A DNA stretch of 64,000 bases from Plotosus lineatus. Taxonomy: Eukaryota; Chordata; Actinopteri; Siluriformes; Plotosidae. Position 1 is the first letter of the stretch. Every line of letters begins with the position of its first letter. A model generated the notes under the pieces. It saw only the letters and a list, made by a program, of their open reading frames with translations, was not told the origin of the DNA and did not search any database. Shown here piece by piece: positions 43,990 to 52,450 of the stretch. A program made the position numbers and the translations under genes. Location: assembly GCA_024760905.1 (NCBI GenBank), contig CM045731.1, forward strand, positions 25,110,001-25,174,000. Direction: 5' to 3'.

Positions 43990-45264
43990 GTGATTAAGGA
44001 ACTGTGTGCTATTACAGGCATCAAAAAAGTGAGAACCAGTCCTTATCACCCGAGGGGTAACCCTGTAGAGCGATTCAATCGCACCCTCCTTAGTATGTTA
44101 AGTACTCTGAAGGATGACCAAAAAGTTCATTGGCGTGATTTTGTCAAGCCTCTCACACACGCCTACAACTGTTCAAAGAGTGAGGTTACTGGGTTTAGTC
44201 CTTATGAGTTGATGTTTGGCCGTAAGCCTAAGCTACCAGTTGACCTTGCCTTTGGGTTGCCCGTTACAGGGAACTCACCTGCATCCCATTCTCAGTATGT
44301 GCGCAGTCTAAAGGCTAAACTCGAAGAAAGTTACCAAATTGCCCTTGAAAACTCCAAAAAAGTTGCAGAGCGCAATAAGAGCAGATTTGATAAGAAAGTC
44401 AGAGAATCCACTCTTGAAGCAGGAGATAGAGTTTTAGTCAAAAATGTCCGTTTGCGCAATAAACATAAACTTGCCGACAAATGGGAACGCATGGTGTACC
44501 GTGTTGTCAAGAAAATGGAAAATGTTCCTGTGTATGTGGTTCGACCAGAGAGAGGTGATGGTCCAAGTAGAACTCTTCACCGAGACCTTTTACTTGCGTG
44601 TGGTGACCTCTCAGACATTGAGGATGAAGTTGAGACAAGACCAAAACCTCCACGTAGACGCAAAACTCGACAAAGTCCTTCCGAACCACAGGACACAGAT
44701 CTGTCAGAATCGGAGGAGGAGTATGAACCCATGCCAGGACAACCTTCAATCGAAACAGAGACATTCATTAAGATTTATGACAATAATCAAGACCAATCAA
44801 ATGTACGAAACCAGACAACAAACTCGGATATTTCAAATGAACCACTCTCACTCAATAAGGATACCTCCTTGCACCCAACAGTTTCAGTTGAGACAGACAC
44901 AGACGAGATGGACAATGAACAGGAAAATCAGAATGAGGCCGAACTACTCAAAGAGGAATCACATTCAGATGTCATGGAAGGAGGAGATGATGAAAACCAA
45001 ATACAAGGAGGACCAGACGTTAATATTGTGGACACAGAGCAAAATGGTGATGTGATTGACCAACAAACAGAACAGACAATTGAAACAACAAATGAAACTC
45101 CCAATGTGAGAAAATCTGAAAGATTAAAGCGAGCCCCAGGACGGTTTCATTACCCTCAATTGGGTCAACCGCTGATATCTTTTGCACAACGGTTCTTGGA
45201 TAACTTTAACCAAGCCCTAGAGTCAATTAGTAGCTATGAAAACCATCAGATCTATGATGTTTAA
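43990..45264 (+). CDS. pol part 5: integrase second half and C-terminal tail
   Basis: 424 codons open. It starts in the integrase core with KKVRTSPYHPRGNPVERFNR, including the catalytic glutamate, then SPYELMFGRKP. A GPY/F-like module follows (EAGDRVLVKNVRLRNKHKLADKW, VYVVRPERG, RTLHRDLLL). After it comes an acidic, low-complexity tail of about 200 residues (SESEEEYEP, ETDTDEMDNEQENQ) that ends RKSERLKRAPGRFHYP. No chromodomain is seen. Such tails in gypsy integrases are thought to guide target choice; that is not shown here. Confidence 0.92.
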   Translation: MIKELCAITGIKKVRTSPYHPRGNPVERFNRTLLSMLSTLKDDQKVHWRDFVKPLTHAYNCSKSEVTGFSPYELMFGRKPKLPVDLAFGLPVTGNSPASHSQYVRSLKAKLEESYQIALENSKKVAERNKSRFDKKVRESTLEAGDRVLVKNVRLRNKHKLADKWERMVYRVVKKMENVPVYVVRPERGDGPSRTLHRDLLLACGDLSDIEDEVETRPKPPRRRKTRQSPSEPQDTDLSESEEEYEPMPGQPSIETETFIKIYDNNQDQSNVRNQTTNSDISNEPLSLNKDTSLHPTVSVETDTDEMDNEQENQNEAELLKEESHSDVMEGGDDENQIQGGPDVNIVDTEQNGDVIDQQTEQTIETTNETPNVRKSERLKRAPGRFHYPQLGQPLISFAQRFLDNFNQALESISSYENHQIYDV

Positions 45265-45312
45265 ACAAACATTTAAGTACATGACGGGACTCATGCTTAT
45301 TCAAGGGGAGGG

Positions 45313-46000
45313 TGTAACACAGGTAAACACATGGTTACTAATTTTATTGGAAAAAACCCTAGTTTCCAACACTCCTGAAAGCACTAGTTTCCTAGTCCCC
45401 TTGAGCGCGTCATAGGCACGTGCTGCATGCGACCAGCAGAGCGTGTAGGAGAGCGTAAGGAGCAGGACGCATACAGAGCCCTCGGCGACACGAAGCCTTG
45501 TATGTGTTTTGTTCTCTCTCAATCGAACCGGGTGGAGAGAGTTTGTTTTCTTGGAAGCTCCGACTGGTTTTTAGTGGCTCTGGATTTGATCTTGAAGCTG
45601 GTTTCGACACGGATGGCGAGCCAAATCCAGTGAGAACTCTTGGTGGATCCAGAAGCAGTGTGGCCAACTGTTCTCTGGATGCGAGAGTAGATCTACAGAC
45701 CCAACCACTTCAAATCACAGGATCCCAGATAAGAACAGATAAAAACACCTTTATCCCAAACGGATCACAATCCTGGAAAAGACTCCCGGGTTCACACGAA
45801 TCAAACCTTAGAGATTTAAGCTTATTTTATTTTATTTTTAATTTGTAAAGAAAGTTCTACAACATTGTTTGCACTGTTTCTTGTAATATTGTTAATTGTA
45901 ATAAATCTGCCGGCTGTTCAAATTCAAATCTCCACAATTCATTTTACTCCTCTAGAACCTAGTATAAAATCTAGCACAGCTATATCAAGCTGGTGTTACA
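45313..46000 (+). repeat. 3' LTR of the Ty3/gypsy-type element
   Basis: 688 bp, TGTAACAC to TGTTACA, preceded by the polypurine run AAGGGGAGGG and followed by TAAG. Against the 5' LTR: one C fewer near 45374, four bases missing after CCCTCG at about 45484, one T fewer in the TTTTT run near 45571, one G fewer near 45606. No base substitution found by eye over about 690 bp. Confidence 0.95.
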
Positions 46001-46199
46001 TAAGCATTTCTAGCTTTGAATATATATTTATTGATATTATATACACATATACATGTACGTATATGTCAGTCGGGGGGGGGGGGGGGTTTGATCGTACTTC
46101 ACAGAATTAGTATTGATTAGTATTGACTGAGGTCGTGGAGGGATCTCGGACCCAATTAACCACGGAAAGTGAGGGTCAATAAATATATAAATAATAAAT

Positions 46200-46600
46200 A
46201 AATAAATAAAAAAGTCAATAAACACATATTCAATGCTATAAATGCTTATAATAACAATTAAACATTAAAAACTAATGCATAAGATGTAAATAAAATATAA
46301 ATACAAACACATACAGACGCGTACGCACATGGGTGTGCACGCAGGCAGATGCACGTGCACACACTCAGATGTGCACCTCACAAAAATGTAAGTAGTTTTG
46401 CTGGGAGGATTTGGGTTATTTTTTGTTTTGTGTTTATTTGTTTTTTTTTTTTGTATAATTGGCCTTGTTTTTGTGGCATTTTTCGTAACTTTTCCACCTA
46501 TTCTTTCTGAATTTCCTTATTTTTAAAATATATTTAAAAACAAACAAACCGCGATGCACTGAAGCCACATGAATTGAAGCGCAAAGTGGCGAGGGATACC
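46200..46600. mobile_element. pogo-like MITE, copy F
   Basis: Starts in the family interior (CATATTCAATGCTATAAATGC) and runs to GAATTGAAGCGCAAAGTGGCGAGGGATACC. It lies head to tail with the right part of copy E and lacks one terminus. Confidence 0.75.
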
Positions 46601-47169
46601 ATTTTATATGTATATAAACATTGCATGAACATATATATTGGAAGTGAATAATGAGTATTGTGGTTTTTACTCTTCAGTAAAGTCTAGTTAAACTATCTAC
46701 TGGTTAGTTTCACTTTCCAGATGAAATTTTCTGTGCACTTCATCTTCAGTGAAAACCATCTATCTTCAGATATGGTGACTTTAGATATTTGTGATAAACT
46801 AAAAGATTAATTGGTCCTTTATCCATTCTGGAAATGTCTGTGTTTTTAAAGCTAAATAAATCACCATACTAAAAGCACTTGTAAAGTGAAAATCTCTGCC
46901 AAGCTTAGCTCCACCCCCAACTCCCCACCCCTTTTAAAAACATTTATTGTTTACAGAATTTGATCTGTATTGTCTCCATAATCTAAGTGTCCCTTGTGTT
47001 GTAATTCAACCCCCACCCTTAAAACAGCTTCACAACTTTTTGCATAAGGTTGTGCACAAAATCCCCAAAAAACAAACCAACACTGACAAAACCTCAAAAC
47101 ACACAATAGAAACATGGCCGCAATGATCGTATGGAAACCACTGCGTTTTATTCATTCATTTGTTTTATG
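46601..47169. other. no gene seen (finTRIM intron 5)
   Basis: Unassigned AT-rich intron sequence with no recognisable repeat or domain. Confidence 0.5.
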
Positions 47170-47455
47170 AATTGGTTACTCCAAATTATGGTCACAGGGA
47201 GGCTGGTGCCCATGTCAGCCGACTCTGGGCGTGGATGGTAGAAACACGCTGACGGCTATGCAGCTACTCTTGAAGAAAATCAGCAATGGTTCTTTTACAG
47301 CCTCTCACACAAACAGCGAGAGACAAGGCCGGTCTTGATAACCCAGTTAGCAACACTGGGGGGACAGCAGTAACAACTCAGTGATACTGGGGTTTAATCC
47401 TCCAACGTTCAGATCAGTAAGCCAGTACCTTACAACTGGGCCACAACTGCCCCAC
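47170..47455 (-). mobile_element. SINE family 2, minus-strand copy
   Basis: The complement shows CAGTGTTGCTAACTGGGTTATCAAGACC, GTAAAAGAACCATTGCTGAT, CAGCCGTCAGCGTGTTTC-type body and the CCAGAGTCGGCTGACATGG tail. The head with box B is at the right. Confidence 0.7.
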
Positions 47456-47547
47456 CATGTTCTGTATATGAGTGAAAATTTTAATACATTATAAGATTAT
47501 ACCACTAAGCACAGTAGCTGATCTACATATGTTAACTTTAGCTCTCC

Positions 47548-47550
<3 letters not shown>

Positions 47551-47612
<62 letters not shown>
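47551..47612. repeat. (GT)n microsatellite
   Basis: About 62 bp of GT, 12 bp downstream (gene direction) of the exon-5 donor. Confidence 0.97.
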
Positions 47613-47616
<4 letters not shown>

Positions 47617-47624
47617 AGAAGTAC

Positions 47625-47681
47625 ATTTTAGAAACTCATCTCTGTTTTTTGGCTCTGAGATTAAGATCTGAACGTCATCAA
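47625..47681 (-). CDS. finTRIM-like gene A, exon 5
   Basis: 57-nt linker exon between coiled coil and B30.2. Acceptor CCACAG at 47682-47687, donor GT at 47623-47624. It reads VDDVQILISEPKNRDEFLK with one base carried in (from exon 4) and one carried out (to exon 6). The finTRIM counterpart is usually about 60 nt and of the same type. Confidence 0.85.
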
Positions 47682-47948
47682 CTGTGGAGACAAAAATAAA
47701 ATAATCTGATGTTAAAATTAATAAATAAATCAATCAATTAATTAGATCAGAGATTTGTGTAAATAATCACTTTAGTGTAAATCAGAAATCAGTTCTAACA
47801 CATCATAACAGTTCAACATGCTTTGAATCATGCGAGTGGAAAAATTTCTGAATTGTGAACTCACGGTGCTCAGTGGTGAAAACAAATACCTCAACATCAC
47901 TCTTTCATTAAGTAAACACCTCCCTCACTCAGGGAACATCTCTCTTAC

Positions 47949-48108
47949 CACGTTCAGAGATCTTGGTGATTTCCTCCTGATAGAATTCCTCGAATCTTAT
48001 TTTCAGGTCAAAGAGAGATTTTCTCACTACATCAAATGGGAGATGTTGATTGATGGTGATGCTGGGTGAGTCCTCATGTACAGTACAGATACAGAGAGAC
48101 TGGAAATT
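47949..48108 (-). CDS. finTRIM-like gene A, exon 4
   Basis: 160 nt. Acceptor CTGTAG ends at 48109, donor GT at 47947-47948. It reads NFQSLCICTVHEDSPSITI then LPFDVVRKSLFDLKIRFEEF and ends in phase 1. The join from exon 3 gives HFLQ-NFQSLC, the expected family junction. This is the region after the coiled coil. Confidence 0.85.
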
Positions 48109-48174
48109 CTACAGAGAGAAAGAAGGAGAAAAGTGTCCAAGGAGCAGCTGGTTCTGTAGACCAGGCAGTGTGGG

Positions 48175-48369
48175 TTACCTGGAGGATAAGAAGTGATTTT
48201 GTGTGTGTGTGTGTTTGTGTGCGTTACCTGGAGGAAATGGTTGTGATTTTGTGTGTGTGTGTGTGTTTGTGTGCGTTACCTGGAGGAAATGGTTGTGATT
48301 TTGAGTGTGTTTGTGTGTTACCTGAAGGTAATGGATGCATTTTTGTTTGTTTTCTTGTGTTTGTTTGTT

Positions 48370-48422
<53 letters not shown>

Positions 48423-48536
48423 ATGTGTGTGTTTTACCTTGGGGAAATAGATTTGATTTTGTGCGAATGTGTTTGTGTGTTACCTGAAAGTAATGGATTT
48501 GTGTGTGTGTGTGTTACCTGGAGGTAATGGATGCAC

Positions 48537-48599
<63 letters not shown>

Positions 48600-48650
48600 C
48601 TGGAGGAAATAGATGTGATTTTGTATGTGTGTTTGTGTGTTACCTTAAGG
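48175..48650. repeat. intronic minisatellite made of exon-3 donor copies
   Basis: A unit of roughly 40-50 bp repeats nine times (TTACCT anchors at 48175, 48224, 48276, 48318, 48434, 48480, 48514, 48596, 48640), with another at 49439. On the gene strand it reads ATTTCCTCCAG|GTAACACACAC, identical in type to the real end of exon 3 at 49538. Variable (GT)n fills the units. The last unit is interrupted by the hAT element. Confidence 0.85.
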
Positions 48651-49402
48651 CAGTGCTTCTCAAATAGTGCTTCGCAAATAACCGTGGGGAGCGCAAATGA
48701 ACCTGGGAAACATGCTTTTCTGGAATTGTGTACTGTACGAGAATTGAGTGTAATTGCACCTCCATTCCACGAGTTGGCAGTGGTGCTGTCGTTGTCGCAC
48801 TATGGTGTAGTGGTTTTTCGCACGAGCAAACGATATGTCTGTCTTCCTTTCGGCTTTTTCCCTTTCACTCGGGAGTCGCCACAGCGAATTATCTGATTCG
48901 CACATTTGATTTGGCAGAGGTTTTTTTTACGTCGGATGCCCTTCCTGTCACAACCCTTTTTAGCAAGGGACAGAAACACGCTGACGACTTTGCAGCTACT
49001 CTTTACGAAAGTCAGCAATGGTTCTTTCACATGCCTCACACCATAGACAGTGACAGACATGGCCTGCCTTTGATAACACAGTTAGCTGCACTGGGGGACA
49101 CGAGCAAACGATATGAAGTGCAGTAAACAACCCCTCAAGAAACAACACGGAAGAATTTCTTACAGGAATGAAGAGAAAGGTGGAGAGAGACGGAGATATT
49201 AAAGACATAAATAAGTTGAATGGGTTTAAATAAGGATTTTTTTTTTTGTTTAAATTTAAGGCATATTGGTGCACTTTAATTCTTTTCTATGACAGATTTA
49301 AAAACAATGTTAATAAAGATACAATGTTATGCAGAGGTGGGGGGCATGAAACGTTTTTTTCTTCGGGGTGGAGGTGCCACAGAAAATAATTGAGAAGCAC
49401 TG
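48651..49402. mobile_element. hAT-type MITE, second copy, inside TRIM intron 3
   Basis: 752 bp, ends CAGTGCTTCTCAAATAG and (inverted) CAGTGCTTCTCAATTATTTTC. It is flanked by a perfect 8-bp repeat CCTTAAGG at 48643-48650 and 49403-49410. Same family as 30602-31207 in the opposite orientation; both share the CAACTCGTGGAATGGAGGTGC word. Length exceeds the first copy because of the SINE nested in it. Confidence 0.93.
48838..49098 (-). mobile_element. SINE with RTE-type tail, nested in the hAT MITE
   Basis: Flanked by a perfect 17-bp target duplication CACGAGCAAACGATATG (48821-48837 and 49099-49115). On the minus strand: family 2 body (GTTATCAAAGGCAGGCCATG, AAAGAACCATTGCTGACTTTCG, GCAAAGTCGTCAGCGTGTTTC), then GGAAGGGCATCCGACGTAAAA, then ATAATTCGCTGTGGCGACTCCCG and AAAGCCGAAAGGAAG. 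The last two segments equal the 5' leader and 3' end of the RTE-like LINE. The tRNA-like head is missing. Confidence 0.9.
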
Positions 49403-49462
49403 CCTTAAGGGTAATCAATGTGTTTGTCTGTGTGTTAGTTACCTAGAGGAAATGTGATCTTG

Positions 49463-49463
<1 letters not shown>

Positions 49464-49533
<70 letters not shown>
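49464..49533. repeat. (GT)n microsatellite next to the exon-3 donor
   Basis: About 70 bp of GT starting 4 bp from the splice donor of exon 3. On the transcript it is (CA)n immediately after the 5' splice site. Confidence 0.97.
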
Positions 49534-49537
<4 letters not shown>

Positions 49538-49771
49538 CTGGAGGAAATGGATGTGATCATGTGTGTGTGAAAGCTCCTCTATCTCAGTGACTCTCTTCTG
49601 AAGATCAGCAATCTCCTGCTCCAGTTGCTCCAGGAGTCGTTCAGCTCGACTCACTTCAGCCTTCTCCTGAGCTCTGATCTGCTCCGTCATCTCTGAGCGC
49701 TTCTTCTCCAAGCAGCTGATCATCTCAGCATAAACGATTTCATTATCCTCCACTGCTGTCTGTGCACTGAG
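49538..49771 (-). CDS. finTRIM-like gene A, exon 3 (coiled coil)
   Basis: 234 nt, the standard TRIM coiled-coil exon length, phase 0 at both ends. Acceptor CTGACAG, donor CCAG|GTAACA. It encodes a heptad-rich helix: EIVYAEMISCLEKKRSEMTE, AQEKAEVSRAERLLEQLEQE, DLQKRVTEIEEL, ending DHIHFLQ. TRIM coiled coils form antiparallel dimers. Confidence 0.92.
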
Positions 49772-49891
49772 CTGTCAGGACATGAGATTTTAAGGTAATC
49801 TAACATTCCCTCTCTTACTGAGACACTAAACGATTGGTTATCCATGTTGTGTGTGTTTGTAGCAGCAGCTCTGTCTCTGCTCACTGCTCAC

Positions 49892-49987
49892 CTTTATAGT
49901 GTCCACAGCCTGTTTCAGCTCCTCCACCTCCTTCTGCTTCTCCTGGATTCTCTGCTGGAATTTCATGTGGTCCTCCTTTAACTCTCT
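49892..49987 (-). CDS. finTRIM-like gene A, exon 2
   Basis: 96 nt, the standard finTRIM/TRIM exon 2 length, phase 0. Acceptor CTCCTCAG, donor GT at 49890-49891. It reads RELKEDHMKFQQRIQEKQKE and then VEELKQAVDTIK, the start of the coiled coil. Confidence 0.92.
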
Positions 49988-50569
49988 CTGAGGAGAAATT
50001 CAATATATTTCACTGTTTATACATGATGAGGTTATGAAGTCAGTGGATGAATTTTAAGTGTAGATAAAGGGTTTGATGCATCAGTGTTTGTTGTTTTGTA
50101 TCATAAGTGTGTGTTTACTGGGCGAATCTTCTGTACTGTTGTTTACACAGAGTGCCTTCATGCCCTGGAAGGTCCCATAATGAAACTGTTCTTGTCTCTT
50201 GAAAAATATCATGATCTTGATGCATTGTTCAGATATATGTGCAACTGTAGTTACGTAACTTGCTTTCCAGTTCTGTGCTACTGCATCTTCCGATAAATAT
50301 GCCTCATTATGTCTCTTCTTTTGCATATAATTTATTTCCTTGTATAGAGTCTCTGAATGCTGCCTTATTCTGTCAGACATGTGTACAGAAAGGTTCACTG
50401 ACTGGTCCGACCAGTTATATGACAAACACTGCTTGAAAACAAGTGTAATAACCATTTACATAAAGTAAAAGGATTCAGTGTTAATGCTCCACTCCTTTAC
50501 ATCATTATTAACACGTAGTCTGGAATGACATAACTTTTAAAGTCTGATCTACAGGGTTAATAGAGAGGA

Positions 50570-50720
50570 GTGGTGCCATCTCAGTGGGTAAGGCTCTGGG
50601 TTACTGATCAAAAGTTTGGTGGATCAAGTAGCAGTACCACCAAAATACCACTGTTGGACCCTTGAGGAAGGCAGTTAACCCTCAACAGTTCAGTTGTATA
50701 AATCAGACAAAGATATAAAT
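50570..50720 (+). mobile_element. tRNA-derived SINE fragment in intron 1
   Basis: GTGCCATCTCAGTGGGTAAGG (box-A-like), GTTACTGATCAAAAGTTTGG, then CACTGTTGGACCCTTGAGGAAGGC. Related to the fragment at 18222. The rest of intron 1 (49988-50942) holds nothing else I recognise. Confidence 0.55.
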
Positions 50721-50942
50721 TTCTTCAGAATAAGAGTGTCCTGATAAATGACTTTAACTGTATACTCTATGTAGGGTGCTGATGTTTATGAAACAGAGAA
50801 TGTATTATTTGAATAAAGAGAGGATCAGTGACGCCACCATACCAGTCGAGCTGCTTCTTCCTTGTCAAATGGTCTAAAGATGCAAATTCTAAATAATAAA
50901 GGAAATACAGTATATTAATAGAAATATGTTTTCAATTCTTAC

Positions 50943-51521
50943 CTGTCTTTCAGCTCTTTCTGATGCAGCAGGAACAGATTCATGATCTCTATGTTCATCC
51001 ATCACACATAGATAACAGATGAGCCTTTGGTCAGTGTGACAGTAGATCTCTAGCACTCTATCATGCTCAGAGCAGATCTTCTCTTGTACATTTCCAGAGG
51101 TTTCAACTAACTTGTGCTTTTTTAAAGCAGGAATTTCATAATGAGGTTTCAGATGAGTTTCACAAAACGACGCCACACACATCAGACAGGACTTGACTGC
51201 TTTGTTTTTTGCTCCGGTGCAGAAATCACACTCCACATCTACAGGTCCAGTGTAACCACTTGCTTGGACTTTAATCTTCTTCATCTTCTCCACCACTTCA
51301 GCCAGCATGTTGTTTCTGCATAGAACAGGCCTTGGAGTGAAAGGGTCTTTGCAATTTGGACAGTTGTACACTTCGCTCTTATCTTCCTGATCCCAGCAGT
51401 TATTAATACACACCTTACAGAAACTATGACCACAGGAGAGAGTCACCGGATCCTTCAGGAGATCCAAACACAGTGTGCAGATGAACTGATCCTGATCGAC
51501 TGAAATACTCAACTCTGCCAT
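50943..51521 (-). CDS. finTRIM-like gene A, exon 1 (RING and B-boxes)
   Basis: Start of a six-exon gene on the minus strand (51521 to 31990) encoding 551 residues. The ATG sits in AAAATGG; an upstream in-frame extension runs through microsatellite DNA and was not used. RING finger: C15, C18, C30, H32, C35, C38, C54, C57, the full set, so E3 ubiquitin ligase activity is plausible. B-box 1 begins at C98. B-box 2 is C150, H153, C161, D164, C169, C172, H177, H180. The exon ends CAG|GTAAGA after ERAERQ in phase 0. Exons 2-3 give the coiled coil and exon 6 the B30.2 domain. finTRIM proteins are cytosolic, interferon-induced antiviral or regulatory factors in fish, often in tandem arrays. All six exons sum to 1656 nt without a stop. 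Confidence 0.93.
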
Positions 51522-51643
51522 TTTCCTAAACTCATACACTGATAGAGAGAGCAAGAGGTGATCGGAAAGGTTTTCGAAATGTATTGTACATCCTACTTCT
51601 TTATGTGTTATAGTGTAACATGAATAGAGGGAGGGAGGGACGG

Positions 51644-51645
<2 letters not shown>

Positions 51646-51680
<35 letters not shown>
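51646..51680. repeat. (GA)n microsatellite upstream of finTRIM gene A
   Basis: GA-rich tract about 125 bp 5' of the start codon. The 51540-51880 flank shows no recognised promoter element. Confidence 0.9.
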
Positions 51681-52140
51681 CATTTGTTTGTCATCATGAA
51701 CTTCCTGCTTCTGTGTAGCATGAATAGAAGGAGGGAGCAAGAGAAAGGGAGAGAGGTGGAGTACATGAAAGAGAGGGGAGTATGGTGTGTGTGTGTGTGA
51801 GAGAGAGAGAGAAGCAGGTAAATAGAAAGACAGTGAGAGAGGTGTAGGAATGCAGCCGTGTGGGGGGGGGGGGCACAAGCCAGTCTTCATCCTCACGCCA
51901 GTCCCCAGCCTGGATAAATGCAGAGGGTTGTGTCAGGAAGGGCATCCGACGTAAAACATTTGCCAAACTTGTTATGCGGATCATCAATACGAAAGTCATA
52001 CCGGATCGGTCGAGGCCCGGGTTAACAACAACCACCATAAGTGCTGTTAACCAACAGGGTGCTGGTTTAAACTGGGCTACTGTTGATCGAAGAAGGAGAG
52101 GCGGGAGGCGTGTCCGTAGGCAGCGAGAGAAGAGGAAAGG

Positions 52141-52450
52141 CATGAGTCTAGGACTGAGAGTAGGGACTTTGAATGCTGGAACTATGACAGGAAAAGCTAG
52201 AGAGCTGGCTGACATGATGCAGAGGAGGAAGGTGGACATACTGTGTGTTCAGGAGACCAGGTGGAAAGGTAGCAAGGCTAGACGCTTCGGAGCAATGTTT
52301 AAGCTGTTTTATCATGGTGTGGATGTCAAGAGAAATGGAGTAGGCATAATCTTGAAAGAGGGGTTTGTCAGGAATGTTCTAGAAATGAAAAGAGTGTCAG
52401 ACAGAGTGAAGAGTCTCAAGTTAGAAATAGAAGGTGTGATGTTCAATGTT
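52141..52450 (+). pseudogene. RTE endonuclease, first part (cut by Rex3)
   Basis: LRVGTLNAGTMTGKARELAD begins the APE-type domain with its first catalytic asparagine. VDILCVQETRWKGSKARRF carries the catalytic glutamate. GVGIILKEGF and EIEGVMFNV follow. The frame is cut at VMFNV by the Rex3 insertion and resumes at 54214 with MFNVVSAYAPQ. Confidence 0.85.

Larger units (their letters stand above)
38215..46000 (+). mobile_element. Ty3/gypsy-type LTR retrotransposon with PNMA-like Gag
   Basis: 7.79 kb, plus strand, complete: LTR, gag (39029-40676), -1 frameshift signal, protease, RT, RNase H, integrase, polypurine tract (AAGGGGAGGG at 45303-45312), LTR. Domain order PR-RT-RH-IN places it in Ty3/gypsy (Metaviridae). 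The gag carries an RRM-like N-terminus, a capsid region and one CCHC knuckle, the layout of PNMA proteins, which descend from this superfamily. There is no env. Several frameshifts break gag and pol, but LTR identity says it is young. It sits in intron 5 of the finTRIM gene, opposite strand, within MITE copy E. Confidence 0.95.
37918..46168. mobile_element. pogo-like MITE, copy E, split by the LTR retrotransposon
   Basis: Left part 37918-38214 (GGGATCCCTGGCTACTTCGCG, TTCAGTGCATCGTGG, ending in GTTTAATTGTTATTATAGG). Right part 46001-46168 (TAAGCATTTCTAGCTTTGAAT, CCCAATTAACCACGGAAAGTGAGGG). The undisturbed family reads TTATTATAAGCATTTATAGC across the same point, which gives the empty site. Confidence 0.88.

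Noticed and set aside
38215..46000. An endogenous retrovirus
   Set aside because: No envelope frame follows integrase. The domain order and a Gag without matrix-type features fit Ty3/gypsy instead.
51522..51896. N-terminal extension of the TRIM exon-1 frame
   Set aside because: The extra residues come from GA- and GT-rich flanking repeats. The ATG at 51521 matches the normal finTRIM start and has a good context.
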